This document shows positions 36,251 through 45,277 of a stretch of 64,000 bases of DNA, piece after piece (the first letter of the stretch is position 1; the number at the start of each line of letters is the position of its first letter). The notes under the pieces are model-generated. The model made no database searches. It was not told the DNA's origin and saw only the letters and a list, made by a program, of their open reading frames with translations. Made by a program: the position numbers and the translations under genes. Source of the DNA: Urechidicola croceus (GTDB lineage Bacteria > Bacteroidota > Bacteroidia > Flavobacteriales > Flavobacteriaceae); contig CAJIZG010000003.1 in NCBI GenBank assembly GCA_905181865.1, positions 265,001 through 329,000 of the forward strand, in the 5' to 3' direction.

Positions 36251-38758
36251 TTACTGCTGTTTATTCTTTCCGACAGACAATAAATTAGTATATAATCTAT
36301 ACGCACCTGGCACACCCGCAGGTAATTCTCTAAAAAAACTTAAACCTGTATAGATAAAATATCCCTTTCCCAATTTTGCCACTAGTAAACTCCCTTTCAA
36401 CTCCTTTTCGCCTGTATCGTGCATAGACAATAACGGTGTAAAATCATCACTCCATTCGCTAGGGAAATACAGTCCGCGTTCTTGTACCCAACCATCAAAA
36501 TCCTTTTCAGAAATCTGATTTGGATATTGCATAACTTCGTGATCCTTGCTTAAAATAGTGACTTTTGCATTTTCATCTGCTACTCTTCCCCTACCTAACT
36601 TTAGCGGTAAAGGTGCAACATTTGTTACCTTTAATCCTCTACTTGTATTGTATTGCACCATCATGGTACCTCCTTTTCTTACATACTCGTGTAACTCTTT
36701 TTGATAAAACTTAACTTTATCATTCGTGTTATAGGCACGAACACCAACTACAATAGCATCAAAATGCTTTATTTTCTCATAGGTAATTTCATCTTCCTTT
36801 AACTCCGTTACTGTATATCCTAGCTGTGTTAAACTTGCTGGTATCTCATCCCCTGCTCCTTGAATATAACCAATAAATTCGCCCTTCTTTTTAATATTAA
36901 GTCGCACTACTTTACTTTCTGACGGTTGCAAAACAGATTGCGTTGGAATATGATCATACACAATTTTTATCATCTCATTTGAATACATTTCACCATTCAC
37001 TTGTACAATGGGTGAAATTAACCCTTCACTCTCTTCAGCAGGCGGTGTAACTTTAAATATTACTGATACTTCTCCTCCTTTTTTAGCGATTTTAATATCG
37101 TGATATTCTGGACTCACATCCCAATTATTTGGATGACATAATTGTACTTTTCCGTGGAGGTTTGAAATACCTGCTTGCACTTTCACTACCACATCTTTTG
37201 GCGCTGCACTCGCAAAGATAAAAACTTTATCGTCCATACTTGCCGTTGCTTCTGGCACTATTTCAAACGGTTGATATACCTCTCCTTTTACAGGGTCATT
37301 CCGCTTGTAAACTACCTCTTTCTCAAAATCCATATACCATTGTCCCATAGCAATAGTAAATTTTACCATTAATGCTCTTGGGGTTTCGGGAACTCCTATC
37401 AGGTTTTTATTTTCTACATTATACATTCCTACCGTTCCTTTTTTTCGCAACCAATAAGGACTTGTATACTCCATTTCCATGGGAATCGTTCCTTCCAGTT
37501 TTAGTGACAATTTTTCATTCATCCTTAAATGTTGAACTTCCCTATTAACCACCCCTAAAGGATTCAGTTCTATTTGCGCTAATCTCATATGAACTTTCCC
37601 CCGGTCAATAACTTCTATCGCTACTTCAGCCTTGCTGCCTGGAGTTGCGCTAGGTTCAGAAGCAACCGCCTCTATATACAATCCGGAACACGCTAAAATG
37701 AGTTCTTTAATTTCTTTCGTCTTTTGAATCCTCCAATAATTATCTTCAATATTTTCAATTAAATGATATGCTTTTAACAATCCTTTGACACTTTTAACAG
37801 GATATTTAAAATCAAAATCAGTAACTACTTTCTCCAAAATTTCACCAATGACCTCACCACCATGAACCCTAGACCATGTAGTATTGATTCCATCAAACAA
37901 ATTCTTTGGGTCTTGTGGTAAATCCCCTTTTAGTATTTCTAAATATTCGCTTTGCTTCCCTCTAGATCCAGTACTCCCAAATCCCTGACTCTTATGCATA
38001 CTTCTGCTTAAACTAGAAATCTCATTATTAGATAATCCATAAGAACTATAATACGTTCCGATTTCTAATTCTATCATGTTCGACTTATCTGCTTGATCAA
38101 ACTTTTCTTTACTTCCATAAAACCACCAAAAAGTATTAAAAAACAAACGTCTTGGCTGCCATACATCCACGCGTTCTAATTGGGAAGAGAATTTACTTTC
38201 ATCCCCCACCAAATCAAAAGCCATTTGACTTAACACTGCCGATGATGAATGGTGCCCATGGGTACTTCCAAAAGTCTCCGGCCTGTGATTAAACCTATTA
38301 ATAATTATATCTGGCTTAAATTTTCTAATCGCCAGTACTACATCACTTAGTACTGCTTCCTTATTCCAAATCTCTAACGTTTCATCTGGATGTTTTGAAT
38401 ACCCAAAATCATTGGCACGTGTAAATAATTGTTCCCCACCATCCGTTCTTCTTGCTGCTAATAGCTCTTGTGTCCGAATTACACCTAAAGATTCTCTAAT
38501 CTCAGGGCCTATTAAATTTTGTCCGCCATCACCGCGTGTTAAAGACAAATACCCTGTTCTTGCCTTTACATCATTGGCTAAGTATGAAATTAATGCTGTG
38601 TTTTCATCATCGGGATGTGCCGCTATGTATAGCGCAGTTCCTAAGAAATTTAGTTTTTTTAAATCCTCATATATTTCTGACGATGTTGGCTTTAAAGGTT
38701 GCTGCGCCGATATAAATAGCGCAGAACATAAAAATAAAATAGGCAAATATCGATTCAT
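36251..38758 (-). CDS. Secreted PIG-L family deacetylase (large, multidomain)
   Basis: 835 residues with a signal peptide (LPILFLCSALFISAQQ). The N-terminal PIG-L/LmbE metal-dependent N-deacetylase domain has AHPDDE at 47-52 (zinc site and catalytic Asp) and HGHHSSSA at about 165 (third zinc ligand). C-terminal to it are beta-rich regions and a final ThuA/glutamine-amidotransferase-like portion (about 640-830, HFDAIVVGVRAYNTN, YVRKGGTMMVQYN). It likely removes acetyl groups from an N-acetylated sugar or conjugate in the periplasm. It is the first gene of an operon with the microprotein and symporter, which suggests deacetylation followed by uptake. Confidence 0.92.
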   Translation of the reverse strand: MNRYLPILFLCSALFISAQQPLKPTSSEIYEDLKKLNFLGTALYIAAHPDDENTALISYLANDVKARTGYLSLTRGDGGQNLIGPEIRESLGVIRTQELLAARRTDGGEQLFTRANDFGYSKHPDETLEIWNKEAVLSDVVLAIRKFKPDIIINRFNHRPETFGSTHGHHSSSAVLSQMAFDLVGDESKFSSQLERVDVWQPRRLFFNTFWWFYGSKEKFDQADKSNMIELEIGTYYSSYGLSNNEISSLSRSMHKSQGFGSTGSRGKQSEYLEILKGDLPQDPKNLFDGINTTWSRVHGGEVIGEILEKVVTDFDFKYPVKSVKGLLKAYHLIENIEDNYWRIQKTKEIKELILACSGLYIEAVASEPSATPGSKAEVAIEVIDRGKVHMRLAQIELNPLGVVNREVQHLRMNEKLSLKLEGTIPMEMEYTSPYWLRKKGTVGMYNVENKNLIGVPETPRALMVKFTIAMGQWYMDFEKEVVYKRNDPVKGEVYQPFEIVPEATASMDDKVFIFASAAPKDVVVKVQAGISNLHGKVQLCHPNNWDVSPEYHDIKIAKKGGEVSVIFKVTPPAEESEGLISPIVQVNGEMYSNEMIKIVYDHIPTQSVLQPSESKVVRLNIKKKGEFIGYIQGAGDEIPASLTQLGYTVTELKEDEITYEKIKHFDAIVVGVRAYNTNDKVKFYQKELHEYVRKGGTMMVQYNTSRGLKVTNVAPLPLKLGRGRVADENAKVTILSKDHEVMQYPNQISEKDFDGWVQERGLYFPSEWSDDFTPLLSMHDTGEKELKGSLLVAKLGKGYFIYTGLSFFRELPAGVPGAYRLYTNLLSVGKNKQQ

Positions 38759-39006
38759 GCTTGGTTTTTAAGTTGCAAACAAATTTAATTATTAAAAAGT
38801 AATTCTTCTTTTCGTGAGAAAACCTTAACATTTTTTTGTGATTTACTTCTTTAGCTTCGTTATTTGAATTTTGAAACTGCTGTTTTTACATACGATTAAG
38901 TATCTCCTATTTACCCTAAATAATTTCATCTTTTGGTTCGATTATCGCCAATACTAGTTATAAAAATTTGTTTATAAGTTCTTTTTACTATCACGTTATT
39001 TTAGAA

Positions 39007-39014
39007 TATATTTG
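39007..39014 (+). promoter_or_regulatory. -7 promoter element of dnaN
   Basis: TATATTTG matches TAnnTTTG and lies 113 bases before the dnaN ATG at 39128. No good -33 TTG at 19-21 bases. The 369-base gap between PIG-L and dnaN contains nothing else recognisable. Confidence 0.5.
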
Positions 39015-39127
39015 TATTATTACTAAAATAAAAACAGATGAAACGAGCTTGTTCAAAATTATATCATTCATAGGTATAAATAATAGCGAACAGCATGTGA
39101 CAAATGAAAAAAAATAAATATAAACAC

Positions 39128-40246
39128 ATGAAATTTATAGTATCGAGCTCGCAACTTTTAAAGCAATTACAAATGCTTGGAGGTGTAATTAACAGCAATA
39201 ATACCTTGCCCATTTTAGATAATTTCTTATTTGAACTGAATACTAATAAACTGAAAATCACCGCTTCAGATTTAGAAACAACGATGAGTTCTATAATTGA
39301 GGTAGAATCTGATAGTGAAGGCTCCATTGCCGTTTCATCGCGCTTATTATTAGACACTTTAAAAACTTTTCCAGATCAACCACTTACTTTTAAAACAGAT
39401 GATAATAGCACTATTGAAATTAGTTCTAGTCAGGGTAAATATGATATGGCATATTTTAGTGGAGAGGAATTTCCGAAAGCAGTTTCTTTACAATCTCCTA
39501 GTAAAACAGTCTTAAACGGTGCTATTTTAGCCACGGCAATTTCAAAAACTATTTTTGCGGCAGGAAATGATGATTTAAGACCTGTAATGAGTGGTGTCTT
39601 TTTTCAGTTTAGTCCAGAGAATTTAACTTTTGTAGCGACCGATGCCCACAAATTGGTAAAATATACACGTACTGATGTTTCTGCTGATGAAGTAGCCGAA
39701 TTCATAATGCCAAAAAAACCATTGAATATCTTAAAAGGAATTCTAGGAAGTGCAGATAGTGATGTTACGATAGAGTACAACCAGTCCAATGCAAAGTTTA
39801 TATTTAACAATGTGGTGTTAGAATGTAGATTGATTGATGGAAAATATCCTAATTATGACGCTGTAATTCCAAAAGAGAATCCGAATAAATTAACGGTAGA
39901 CAGAGCTTCATTCTTAAACTCAGCGCGTCGTGTTTCTATTTTCTCAAGTAAAACCACACATCAGATTCGATTGAAAATGGCAGGAACTGAATTGAATATT
40001 TCTGCAGAAGATATTGATTACTCAAACAAAGCAGATGAGCGTTTGAATTGTGATTATCAAGGAGACGATATGCAAATAGGATTTAACTCTCGTTTCTTAA
40101 CAGAAATGTTGAGCAACTTAGATTCCTCCGAAATTTTGATTGAAATGTCTTTACCAAATAGGGCGGGTATTTTAACGCCTATTGATGGCAATGAAGAAGG
40201 CGAGCAAGTAACCATGTTGGTGATGCCAGTGATGCTGAATCAATAA
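39128..40246 (+). CDS. dnaN: DNA polymerase III beta subunit (sliding clamp)
   Basis: 372 residues from the ATG at 39128 (KFIVSSSQLLKQLQMLGGVI), the family's normal N-terminus; an in-frame ATG at 39104 would add a lysine-rich leader and is less likely. It has the three-domain clamp pattern with SGVFFQFSPENLTFVATDAHKLV and the C-terminal MLVMPVMLNQ, equivalent to the conserved MPMRL end. It forms the ring that tethers DNA polymerase III. A hairpin terminator follows. The gene marks the edge of a degraded accessory region on its 3' side. Confidence 0.97.
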   Translation: MKFIVSSSQLLKQLQMLGGVINSNNTLPILDNFLFELNTNKLKITASDLETTMSSIIEVESDSEGSIAVSSRLLLDTLKTFPDQPLTFKTDDNSTIEISSSQGKYDMAYFSGEEFPKAVSLQSPSKTVLNGAILATAISKTIFAAGNDDLRPVMSGVFFQFSPENLTFVATDAHKLVKYTRTDVSADEVAEFIMPKKPLNILKGILGSADSDVTIEYNQSNAKFIFNNVVLECRLIDGKYPNYDAVIPKENPNKLTVDRASFLNSARRVSIFSSKTTHQIRLKMAGTELNISAEDIDYSNKADERLNCDYQGDDMQIGFNSRFLTEMLSNLDSSEILIEMSLPNRAGILTPIDGNEEGEQVTMLVMPVMLNQ

Positions 40247-40289
40247 TGTATTGTGATTTAAGTTCCCTTCAATCAGTAAAAATTAAAAG

Positions 40290-40316
40290 AAACCGCAATT
40301 TAACGAATGCGGTTTT
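40290..40316 (+). terminator. Intrinsic terminator of dnaN
   Basis: AAACCGCA (40290-40297) pairs with TGCGGTTT (40308-40315), a G/C-containing stem followed by a T tract. It lies 44 bases after the dnaN stop. Confidence 0.82.
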
Positions 40317-40569
40317 TTATATTTATTTAATCATCGGACAAAAAAAGCGAAGGATAGAGAGGAACGAAAATTCCTTCTATCCCTCAATTTCAAACAATAA
40401 ATAACATAGCTGTTCTTAATTTAGAGCATCTTAAAAGGACTATCCCTTAAAATCTCGGAAACCATAGCCGAGAAATTCACTAAAAACGAACTCTATACAA
40501 AATAATATTATTTTAGAAATTGCTTATGCTATGGCGACCAATTGTTTTGAATCTTTTTTATTTCTATTT

Positions 40570-40703
40570 GCCAAAAAAAATATTTTCAAATGCTTCGTAA
40601 TTCTCCTAAATTTATTAAACACATTCCGCAATATCACCTTGCATCTTATTTAGGAATAGAACGCGAAAACTTAAGCCGTATCAGAAAGGAAATCTTTCAT
40701 TAA
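40570..40703 (+). pseudogene. C-terminal remnant of a Crp/Fnr family regulator
   Basis: The frame reads QKKYFQMLRNSPKF, then IKHIPQYHLASYLGIERENL and SRIRKEIFH, ending at 40703. The segment IPQYHLASYLGI...LSRIRKEIF is the DNA-recognition helix and C-terminus of Bacteroidota Crp/Fnr-type (cNMP-binding) regulators. Upstream DNA carries no sensor domain; only the last 40 or so residues survive. The region left of it (40317-40570) has no recognisable gene. Confidence 0.75.
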
Positions 40704-41007
40704 AGTGTGATTGTAACAAATATCAATTTTTTAAATGAACAAAAAATAATCAAATAGATTCAATTATTCATAAGATTACTACATACAAGTAATTTAGTTT
40801 AAAATATTAATATCTTATTTGGCTTTGTCAACCATTTTATCTATTTTGACGCAATATGAATAAAACAACAGAAAACACCCTAAAGCTAGCAGAAAAACTA
40901 CAAACTAACCAAACAACTACTGTGTATAACGTCAGCAAAAAGTGAACTAATTATCACTTTAATATAAGAGATAGGTTTTATTATTTTTACAAACCTTTAA
41001 ATCTTAA

Positions 41008-41358
41008 ATGATGAAAAACAAGAAAAGTGCCAGTGCTTTAATTAGCGACTTAAAACGTAAGACAAGAAAAGCTTACAATTCAGAAGACAAAATCAGGATT
41101 ATTATTGAAGGAATGCGTGGTGAAACGACCATTGCAGAATTGTGTCGAAAAGAAAGCATCCATCAAGCTAATTACTACAAATGGTCCAAAGATTTCATGG
41201 AAGCAGGAAAGCGCAGGCTAAATGGAGATACGATGCGAGAAGCTAACACATCGGAGGTTCACGAACTCAAAGGTGAGAATGGTACTTTAAAAGAGTTGGT
41301 TGCAGAGCTTTCTCTAGAAGTTCGGTTTCTGAAAAAAAACTTACGTGGAGACGAGTAA
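41008..41358 (+). CDS. IS3-family transposase OrfA (helix-turn-helix)
   Basis: 116 residues: a helix-turn-helix region (YNSEDKIRIIIEGMRGETTI, AELCRKESIHQANYYKWSKD) followed by a leucine-zipper-like coiled coil (VHELKGENGTLKELVAELSL). It binds the element ends. Near its 3' end an A8 tract (41332-41339) lies where the orfB frame (-1) is open, so a -1 frameshift could yield an OrfAB fusion transposase, as in other IS3 elements. Confidence 0.92.
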   Translation: MMKNKKSASALISDLKRKTRKAYNSEDKIRIIIEGMRGETTIAELCRKESIHQANYYKWSKDFMEAGKRRLNGDTMREANTSEVHELKGENGTLKELVAELSLEVRFLKKNLRGDE

Positions 41359-41372
41359 AAAGAGAGAAGTAT

Positions 41373-42338
41373 ATGCACTATAGTCAATCAGAAAAGTACG
41401 AAATGATACAACTTGTTGAGCAGTCTGATCTTGGAATAAACCGAACACTCAAAGAGCTTAAAATCAATAAGACAACCTTTTATAATTGGTATAATTTATA
41501 TACCCAAAAAGGCTTTGAAGGTCTAGCTCGTAAGAAATCAGAGAGAGTTGGGACGTGGAATAAGATAAATATCGTCGATAGAGACAAAGTAGTTGAAATT
41601 GCGTTAGAAAAGCCTGAGTTATCTTCTAGGGAGGTTGCTTGGCATATTACGGATAATTACAACTATTATATCAGCGAGTCAAGTGTCTATCGGATTTTAA
41701 AGGAAAATGGATTCATATCATCGCCTTCATTTAGAATAATGAGTGCTTCGGATAGTTTTCACGATAAAACAACTGCCGTGAATCAAATGTGGCAAACTGA
41801 TTTTACTTATTTCAAAATATTTGGTTGGGGTTGGTATTATTTATCAACTATTTTGGATGATTACAGTCGTTACATTGTTACATGGAAGCTTTGTTCAACA
41901 ATGAGAGCAGAAGATGTCACCAATACAATCGATGCAGCTATTGCATTTTCTGGAGTTAATGAAAAATCAATGCCTAGGTTGTTGTCAGATAATGGGTCTT
42001 GTTACATCTCACACGAGTTAGCAGACTATATCGGAGAGAAAAATATGAAACATATCAGAGGAAGACCATTACATCCTCAAAATCAGGGCAAAATTGAACG
42101 TTATCATAGATCAATGAAAAACATTGTAAAACTTGATAATTACTTTAGCCCTGGACAATTAGAAGAAAAAATGAAAGAATTTGTTCAGTATTACAATTAT
42201 GAACGCTATCATGAATCTTTGAAAAATGTAACTCCAGCAGAAGTATATTTTGGAACAGCCGAAAGAAAATTAAGAAAACGCAAAATGACAAAAAATAGCA
42301 CTTTGAAAGCTAGAAAAAAACAGTATCAAAATTTTTAA
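41373..42338 (+). CDS. IS3-family transposase OrfB (DDE integrase)
   Basis: 321 residues with an N-terminal HTH_21-like region and an rve integrase core. The DDE residues are visible: WQTDFTYF (first Asp), RLLSDNGSCY (second Asp), and HPQNQGKIERYHRSMK (Glu). The ending NVTPAEVYFG is typical. It is in the -1 frame relative to orfA and the frame stays open upstream of its ATG through the A8 tract. The protein looks complete and possibly active. Confidence 0.93.
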   Translation: MHYSQSEKYEMIQLVEQSDLGINRTLKELKINKTTFYNWYNLYTQKGFEGLARKKSERVGTWNKINIVDRDKVVEIALEKPELSSREVAWHITDNYNYYISESSVYRILKENGFISSPSFRIMSASDSFHDKTTAVNQMWQTDFTYFKIFGWGWYYLSTILDDYSRYIVTWKLCSTMRAEDVTNTIDAAIAFSGVNEKSMPRLLSDNGSCYISHELADYIGEKNMKHIRGRPLHPQNQGKIERYHRSMKNIVKLDNYFSPGQLEEKMKEFVQYYNYERYHESLKNVTPAEVYFGTAERKLRKRKMTKNSTLKARKKQYQNF

Positions 42339-42394
42339 CTAAATTAGCAGAAACCTCTCTTAAATTTTGAGCGAAAAAGTTCATTTTTATTTGA

Positions 42395-43654
42395 CTACAT
42401 ACATACTCTGGGGCATTGGGAACTTACACCGCCAAACATGTTCCATTGGCTATCTATTCACCTGAAGTCAATAAAACTTTTTTTGTTTATGGCGGAACAA
42501 TAGCCGAAGATAAAAGACATCTTTTATGTATGATTGGTGAATTCAATCATAAAACAGAAATGGTCTCGAAACCTACAGTAGTTCTAGATAAAAATGGTGT
42601 AGATGATCCACATGATAATCCCTCTTTACTTATTGATGATGAAGGATTTATCTGGGTTTTCATAAGTGGAAGGGGCTCCAAAAGACCTGGGTATAAATAC
42701 AAAAGTAAAAAACCGTATTCTATTGATGCTTTTACTCAAATTACTGAAGAGGAAATGACGTACCCACAGCCTAGAAAGACAGTGTTTGGATTTTTTCATT
42801 TCTTTACGAAATATACAGGCACTCGTCAACTCTATTATGAAACAAGTAAGGATGGCACTAATTGGACAGAAGATAAAAAACTTGCAGCAATTTCTGAGCA
42901 TGAAGGTGAAAAATCTGGTCACTACCAAACCAGTAGTATTTATAACGGAAAAATGCTTGGCACTTTTTTCAATCGTCATCCAAATGGAGTACCAGATAAA
43001 AGAACTGATTTATACTATATCCAATCTGCTGATTTTGGAGAAACATGGACTACGGCTGATGGCATAAAGTTAAAATTACCATTATTAAAAAAAGAAAATC
43101 CTGCACGCATAATTGACTATGCTTCTCTAAGAAAGAATATCTATATGAAAGACATGGAGTTTGATGCTGATGGAAATCCAAGTTGTTTATATATAAGAAG
43201 TAATGGTCATGAACCGGGTAGTAAAAGCGCGCCATATGAGTGGTGTATTACTAGTTGGAACGGCAAAAAATGGCAAACCAATGTGGTTACTACTTCCGAT
43301 CACAACTATGATATGGGTAGCTTATATATTGAAAAAAACGATTGGAAAATTATTGGCCCAACAGAGAACGGCCCTCAAAAATGGGGTGTTGGTGGCGAAC
43401 TGGCTATCTGGAAATCCATTGATAAAGGTAACACTTGGGAAAATATGAAAATAGTGACAAAAAATAGTGAGTTTAGTCATTCCTATGTTCGTAAACCTGT
43501 CAATTTCAAAAACCCTTTTTGTTTTTTCTGGGCGAATGGACATTCGCATAACTTCAGTAAATCAGCTCTATATTTTGGAAATTTTAAAGGTGAAATTTGG
43601 AAGTTACCCTATGACATGAAAAATGATTTTGAAAAACCTAAAAAAGTTAACTAA
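42395..43654 (+). pseudogene. BNR-4 repeat (beta-propeller) protein truncated by the IS element
   Basis: About 419 codons of open frame without a proper start. The frame enters from the IS end as HTYSGALGTYTAKHVPLAIY and the first possible start is TTG at 42416, in the middle of a conserved BNR-4 motif. BNR-4 family features follow: NKTFFVYGGT, DDPHDNPSLLIDDEGFIWVF, HYQTSSIYNGKMLGTFFNRH and YDMGSLYIEKNDW. Intact members carry a signal peptide and about 40 more N-terminal residues, which are missing; no matching 5' part exists left of the IS. BNR-4 proteins occur in polysaccharide loci, and some propeller lyases (ulvan) have this fold. It is probably nonfunctional or unexported. Confidence 0.82.
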
Positions 43655-43762
43655 AAGAAATCTCGATTTTTTAAGTGGCATATTTATTTTAAAATCAAAT
43701 TTAGCCATGAATCAATTTCTCTCTTAGCTTTAAAAATCCTCTTGTAATTTTATTGTTTGCGT

Positions 43763-43903
43763 TCATGTTTTTTTAGTATTAAAAAAACATAAACTATTTA
43801 TTTGATTCATTACCTCATAGAATCCATCGCCAAACAAAAACCCTCGATCAAATACAGTGACTTTAGTATCTTTATAAACGAGAATATGAGCATTAAAAAA
43901 AAC
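43763..43903 (-). pseudogene. Class IV aminotransferase N-terminal fossil
   Basis: The minus strand reads FFNAHILVYKDTKVTVFDRG, then FLFGDGFYEVMNQ, and soon reaches a stop (43763). The VxVFDRGFLFGDGxYEV block is the strongly conserved start of class IV PLP aminotransferases (D-amino acid or branched-chain type). The upstream start is lost behind a stop (TAA in front of VFFNAH) and everything after about 45 residues is missing. Only this conserved piece survives, in a region without intact genes. Confidence 0.72.
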
Positions 43904-44131
43904 TTATGCGGGGATAATTACTCATTTTTAGAATTAAAAAAAACTCAAATTTAGTTATTTTTTTCAATGACTTACGTTGCCAAAAAATAACTTTTTTTTG
44001 GAATATACTTGGAAAGCAAAATCTATTCGATTCATTTTAAAAAAAATCAAACACTATCCAATATAGAAGTAAGTTTTAAAAAAAGTAGTTTTAGCTACCT
44101 AAAAAAAAGGTCTTATCGAAACTCAACTGTC

Positions 44132-44515
44132 ATGAAAGACAACTTTAACCTATTATTTCTTAGTACAGTAATCATTGCAAATATATTCTCTGTATCCTCT
44201 CAAACCTCAAAAAAGGCTGTGCCTATTTTCAAATATGGAGAAGCCCAAATCGTTCCTGAATTTGAGAATAGTGAAAAATGGATTCAACATGATCTTTGGG
44301 TACAAACAGAATTTGATTCCGATGGTGATGGCAAACTGGATAGAATGCATGTAAATGTTACTAGACCATATCAAACAGATTCTGAAAGTCTTAAGTTTCC
44401 AATAATATATGTGTCTAGTCCTTATTTTGCAGGAAATTCGGGAATTGTAAAAGGGCTTATGTGGAATGTAAAGCACGAACTAGGAGAAATTCCTCAGTGC
44501 TACAAAAGAGAATAA
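44132..44515 (+). pseudogene. N-terminal fragment of a secreted Xaa-Pro dipeptidyl-peptidase (S15/CocE type)
   Basis: 127 residues from the ATG at 44132 with a signal peptide (LLFLSTVIIANIFSVSS). DLWVQTEFDSDGDGKLDRMH, VNVTRPYQT and PIIYVSSPYFAG, then MWNVKHELGEIP, match the N-terminal part of S15-type X-Pro dipeptidyl-peptidase/CocE hydrolases, which are several hundred residues long. The frame then ends after QCYKRE. The catalytic Ser, Asp and His are all absent. It is a 3'-truncated remnant, not a functional enzyme. Confidence 0.75.
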
Positions 44516-44798
44516 ACAAATTCATATGAATAATTTACGTCGATTTATTTTGCATCAAACGCATTGGATAAATAATTAAAGTATGTTGTAACTAATCTTT
44601 TTTCTTACTTCTTATTAAGAAATGATATGCGACATGAAAATTATAATTGAACAAATATATTTATAATTACTCAATAGTTTTTTAAACTAAATCACAATAG
44701 TTCCTTACGTTTACAGCGAAATAAAAAAATTGCCATTTTAAAGATTAAGCAGGCCAAGAAGTAGCATTTGTATTTATTAGGTGTACTATATAATTTTT
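44516..44798. other. Non-coding AT-rich spacer in the degraded region
   Basis: About 280 bases between two truncated genes. All frames are closed by frequent stops and no family remnant was recognised. Confidence 0.4.
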
Positions 44799-45222
44799 AA
44801 AATTAACCTCATTAAATTATTTAGCGGTATCGCCGCAGTCTTGTTTTATTCCAACAGTTATTCTCAAAGCTCTAATTATCAGGAACTTAAATGAAGAAAC
44901 TATTGATGAAGTGAAAATTGATTTTGATAAAGATGGCGATTTAGATTTAATCGTTGCAGGGGTATTTGTTAAAAAAAATCAAGGTCGAGTTTACGCTATT
45001 AGGAATAATGGATTAGACTATGCAAAACCAGAATTTATTTTTTCTTTCCCAAGTATTGGCAGGAAGCAAGAAATTGAAGTTAAACAAGAAGGTGCTACTG
45101 CCACAATAGTTGCTACGGGCACTTATCCCATTGGTAAAAAAGATAAATTTACAGCAATATTATTTAACGGAATATTTGAAGGCCTCATCATCCCTCCCAT
45201 TTCCTTTGATTCGATAGATTAG
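44799..45222 (+). pseudogene. Frameshifted FG-GAP/VCBS-like secreted protein fragment
   Basis: A signal peptide-like start (INLIKLFSGIAAVLFYSNSY, SQSSNYQEL) lies in one frame and stops at about 44892. The adjacent frame continues without a gap as LNEETIDEVKIDFDKDGDLD, then LIVAGVFVKKNQGRVYAI, to a stop at 45222. FDKDGDLDLIVAG is an FG-GAP/VCBS calcium-binding repeat motif. The first part lacks an ATG and needs a frameshift to join the second, so the gene is broken. An ORF starting at 44911 could still be translated but would lack export. Confidence 0.6.
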
Positions 45223-45277
45223 TCATATATTGCACTAATTAATTCGAATGTATAAATTTAATACTTTCTTTGCCTCT

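Larger units (their letters stand above)
40943..42383 (+). mobile_element. IS3-family insertion sequence, apparently complete
   Basis: About 1441 bp with two overlapping-frame transposase genes and imperfect terminal inverted repeats. The left end is TGAACTAATTATCACTTT...AAGAGATAGGTTT; the right end (complement) is TGAACTTTTTCGCTC...AAGAGAGGTTT. Weaker similarity (GTCA..AAAA) extends outward about 12 bases on both sides, so exact ends are uncertain. No clear target duplication is visible. The DDE triad in orfB is intact. The right end cuts into a BNR-4 protein gene whose 5' part is missing on the other side. Confidence 0.85.

Noticed and set aside
40857-40946. 29-codon frame left of the IS as the missing 5' part of the BNR-4 gene
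   Set aside because: Its translation (MNKTTENTLKLAEKLQ...) has no signal peptide and no BNR-4 motif, and it ends before the IS boundary.
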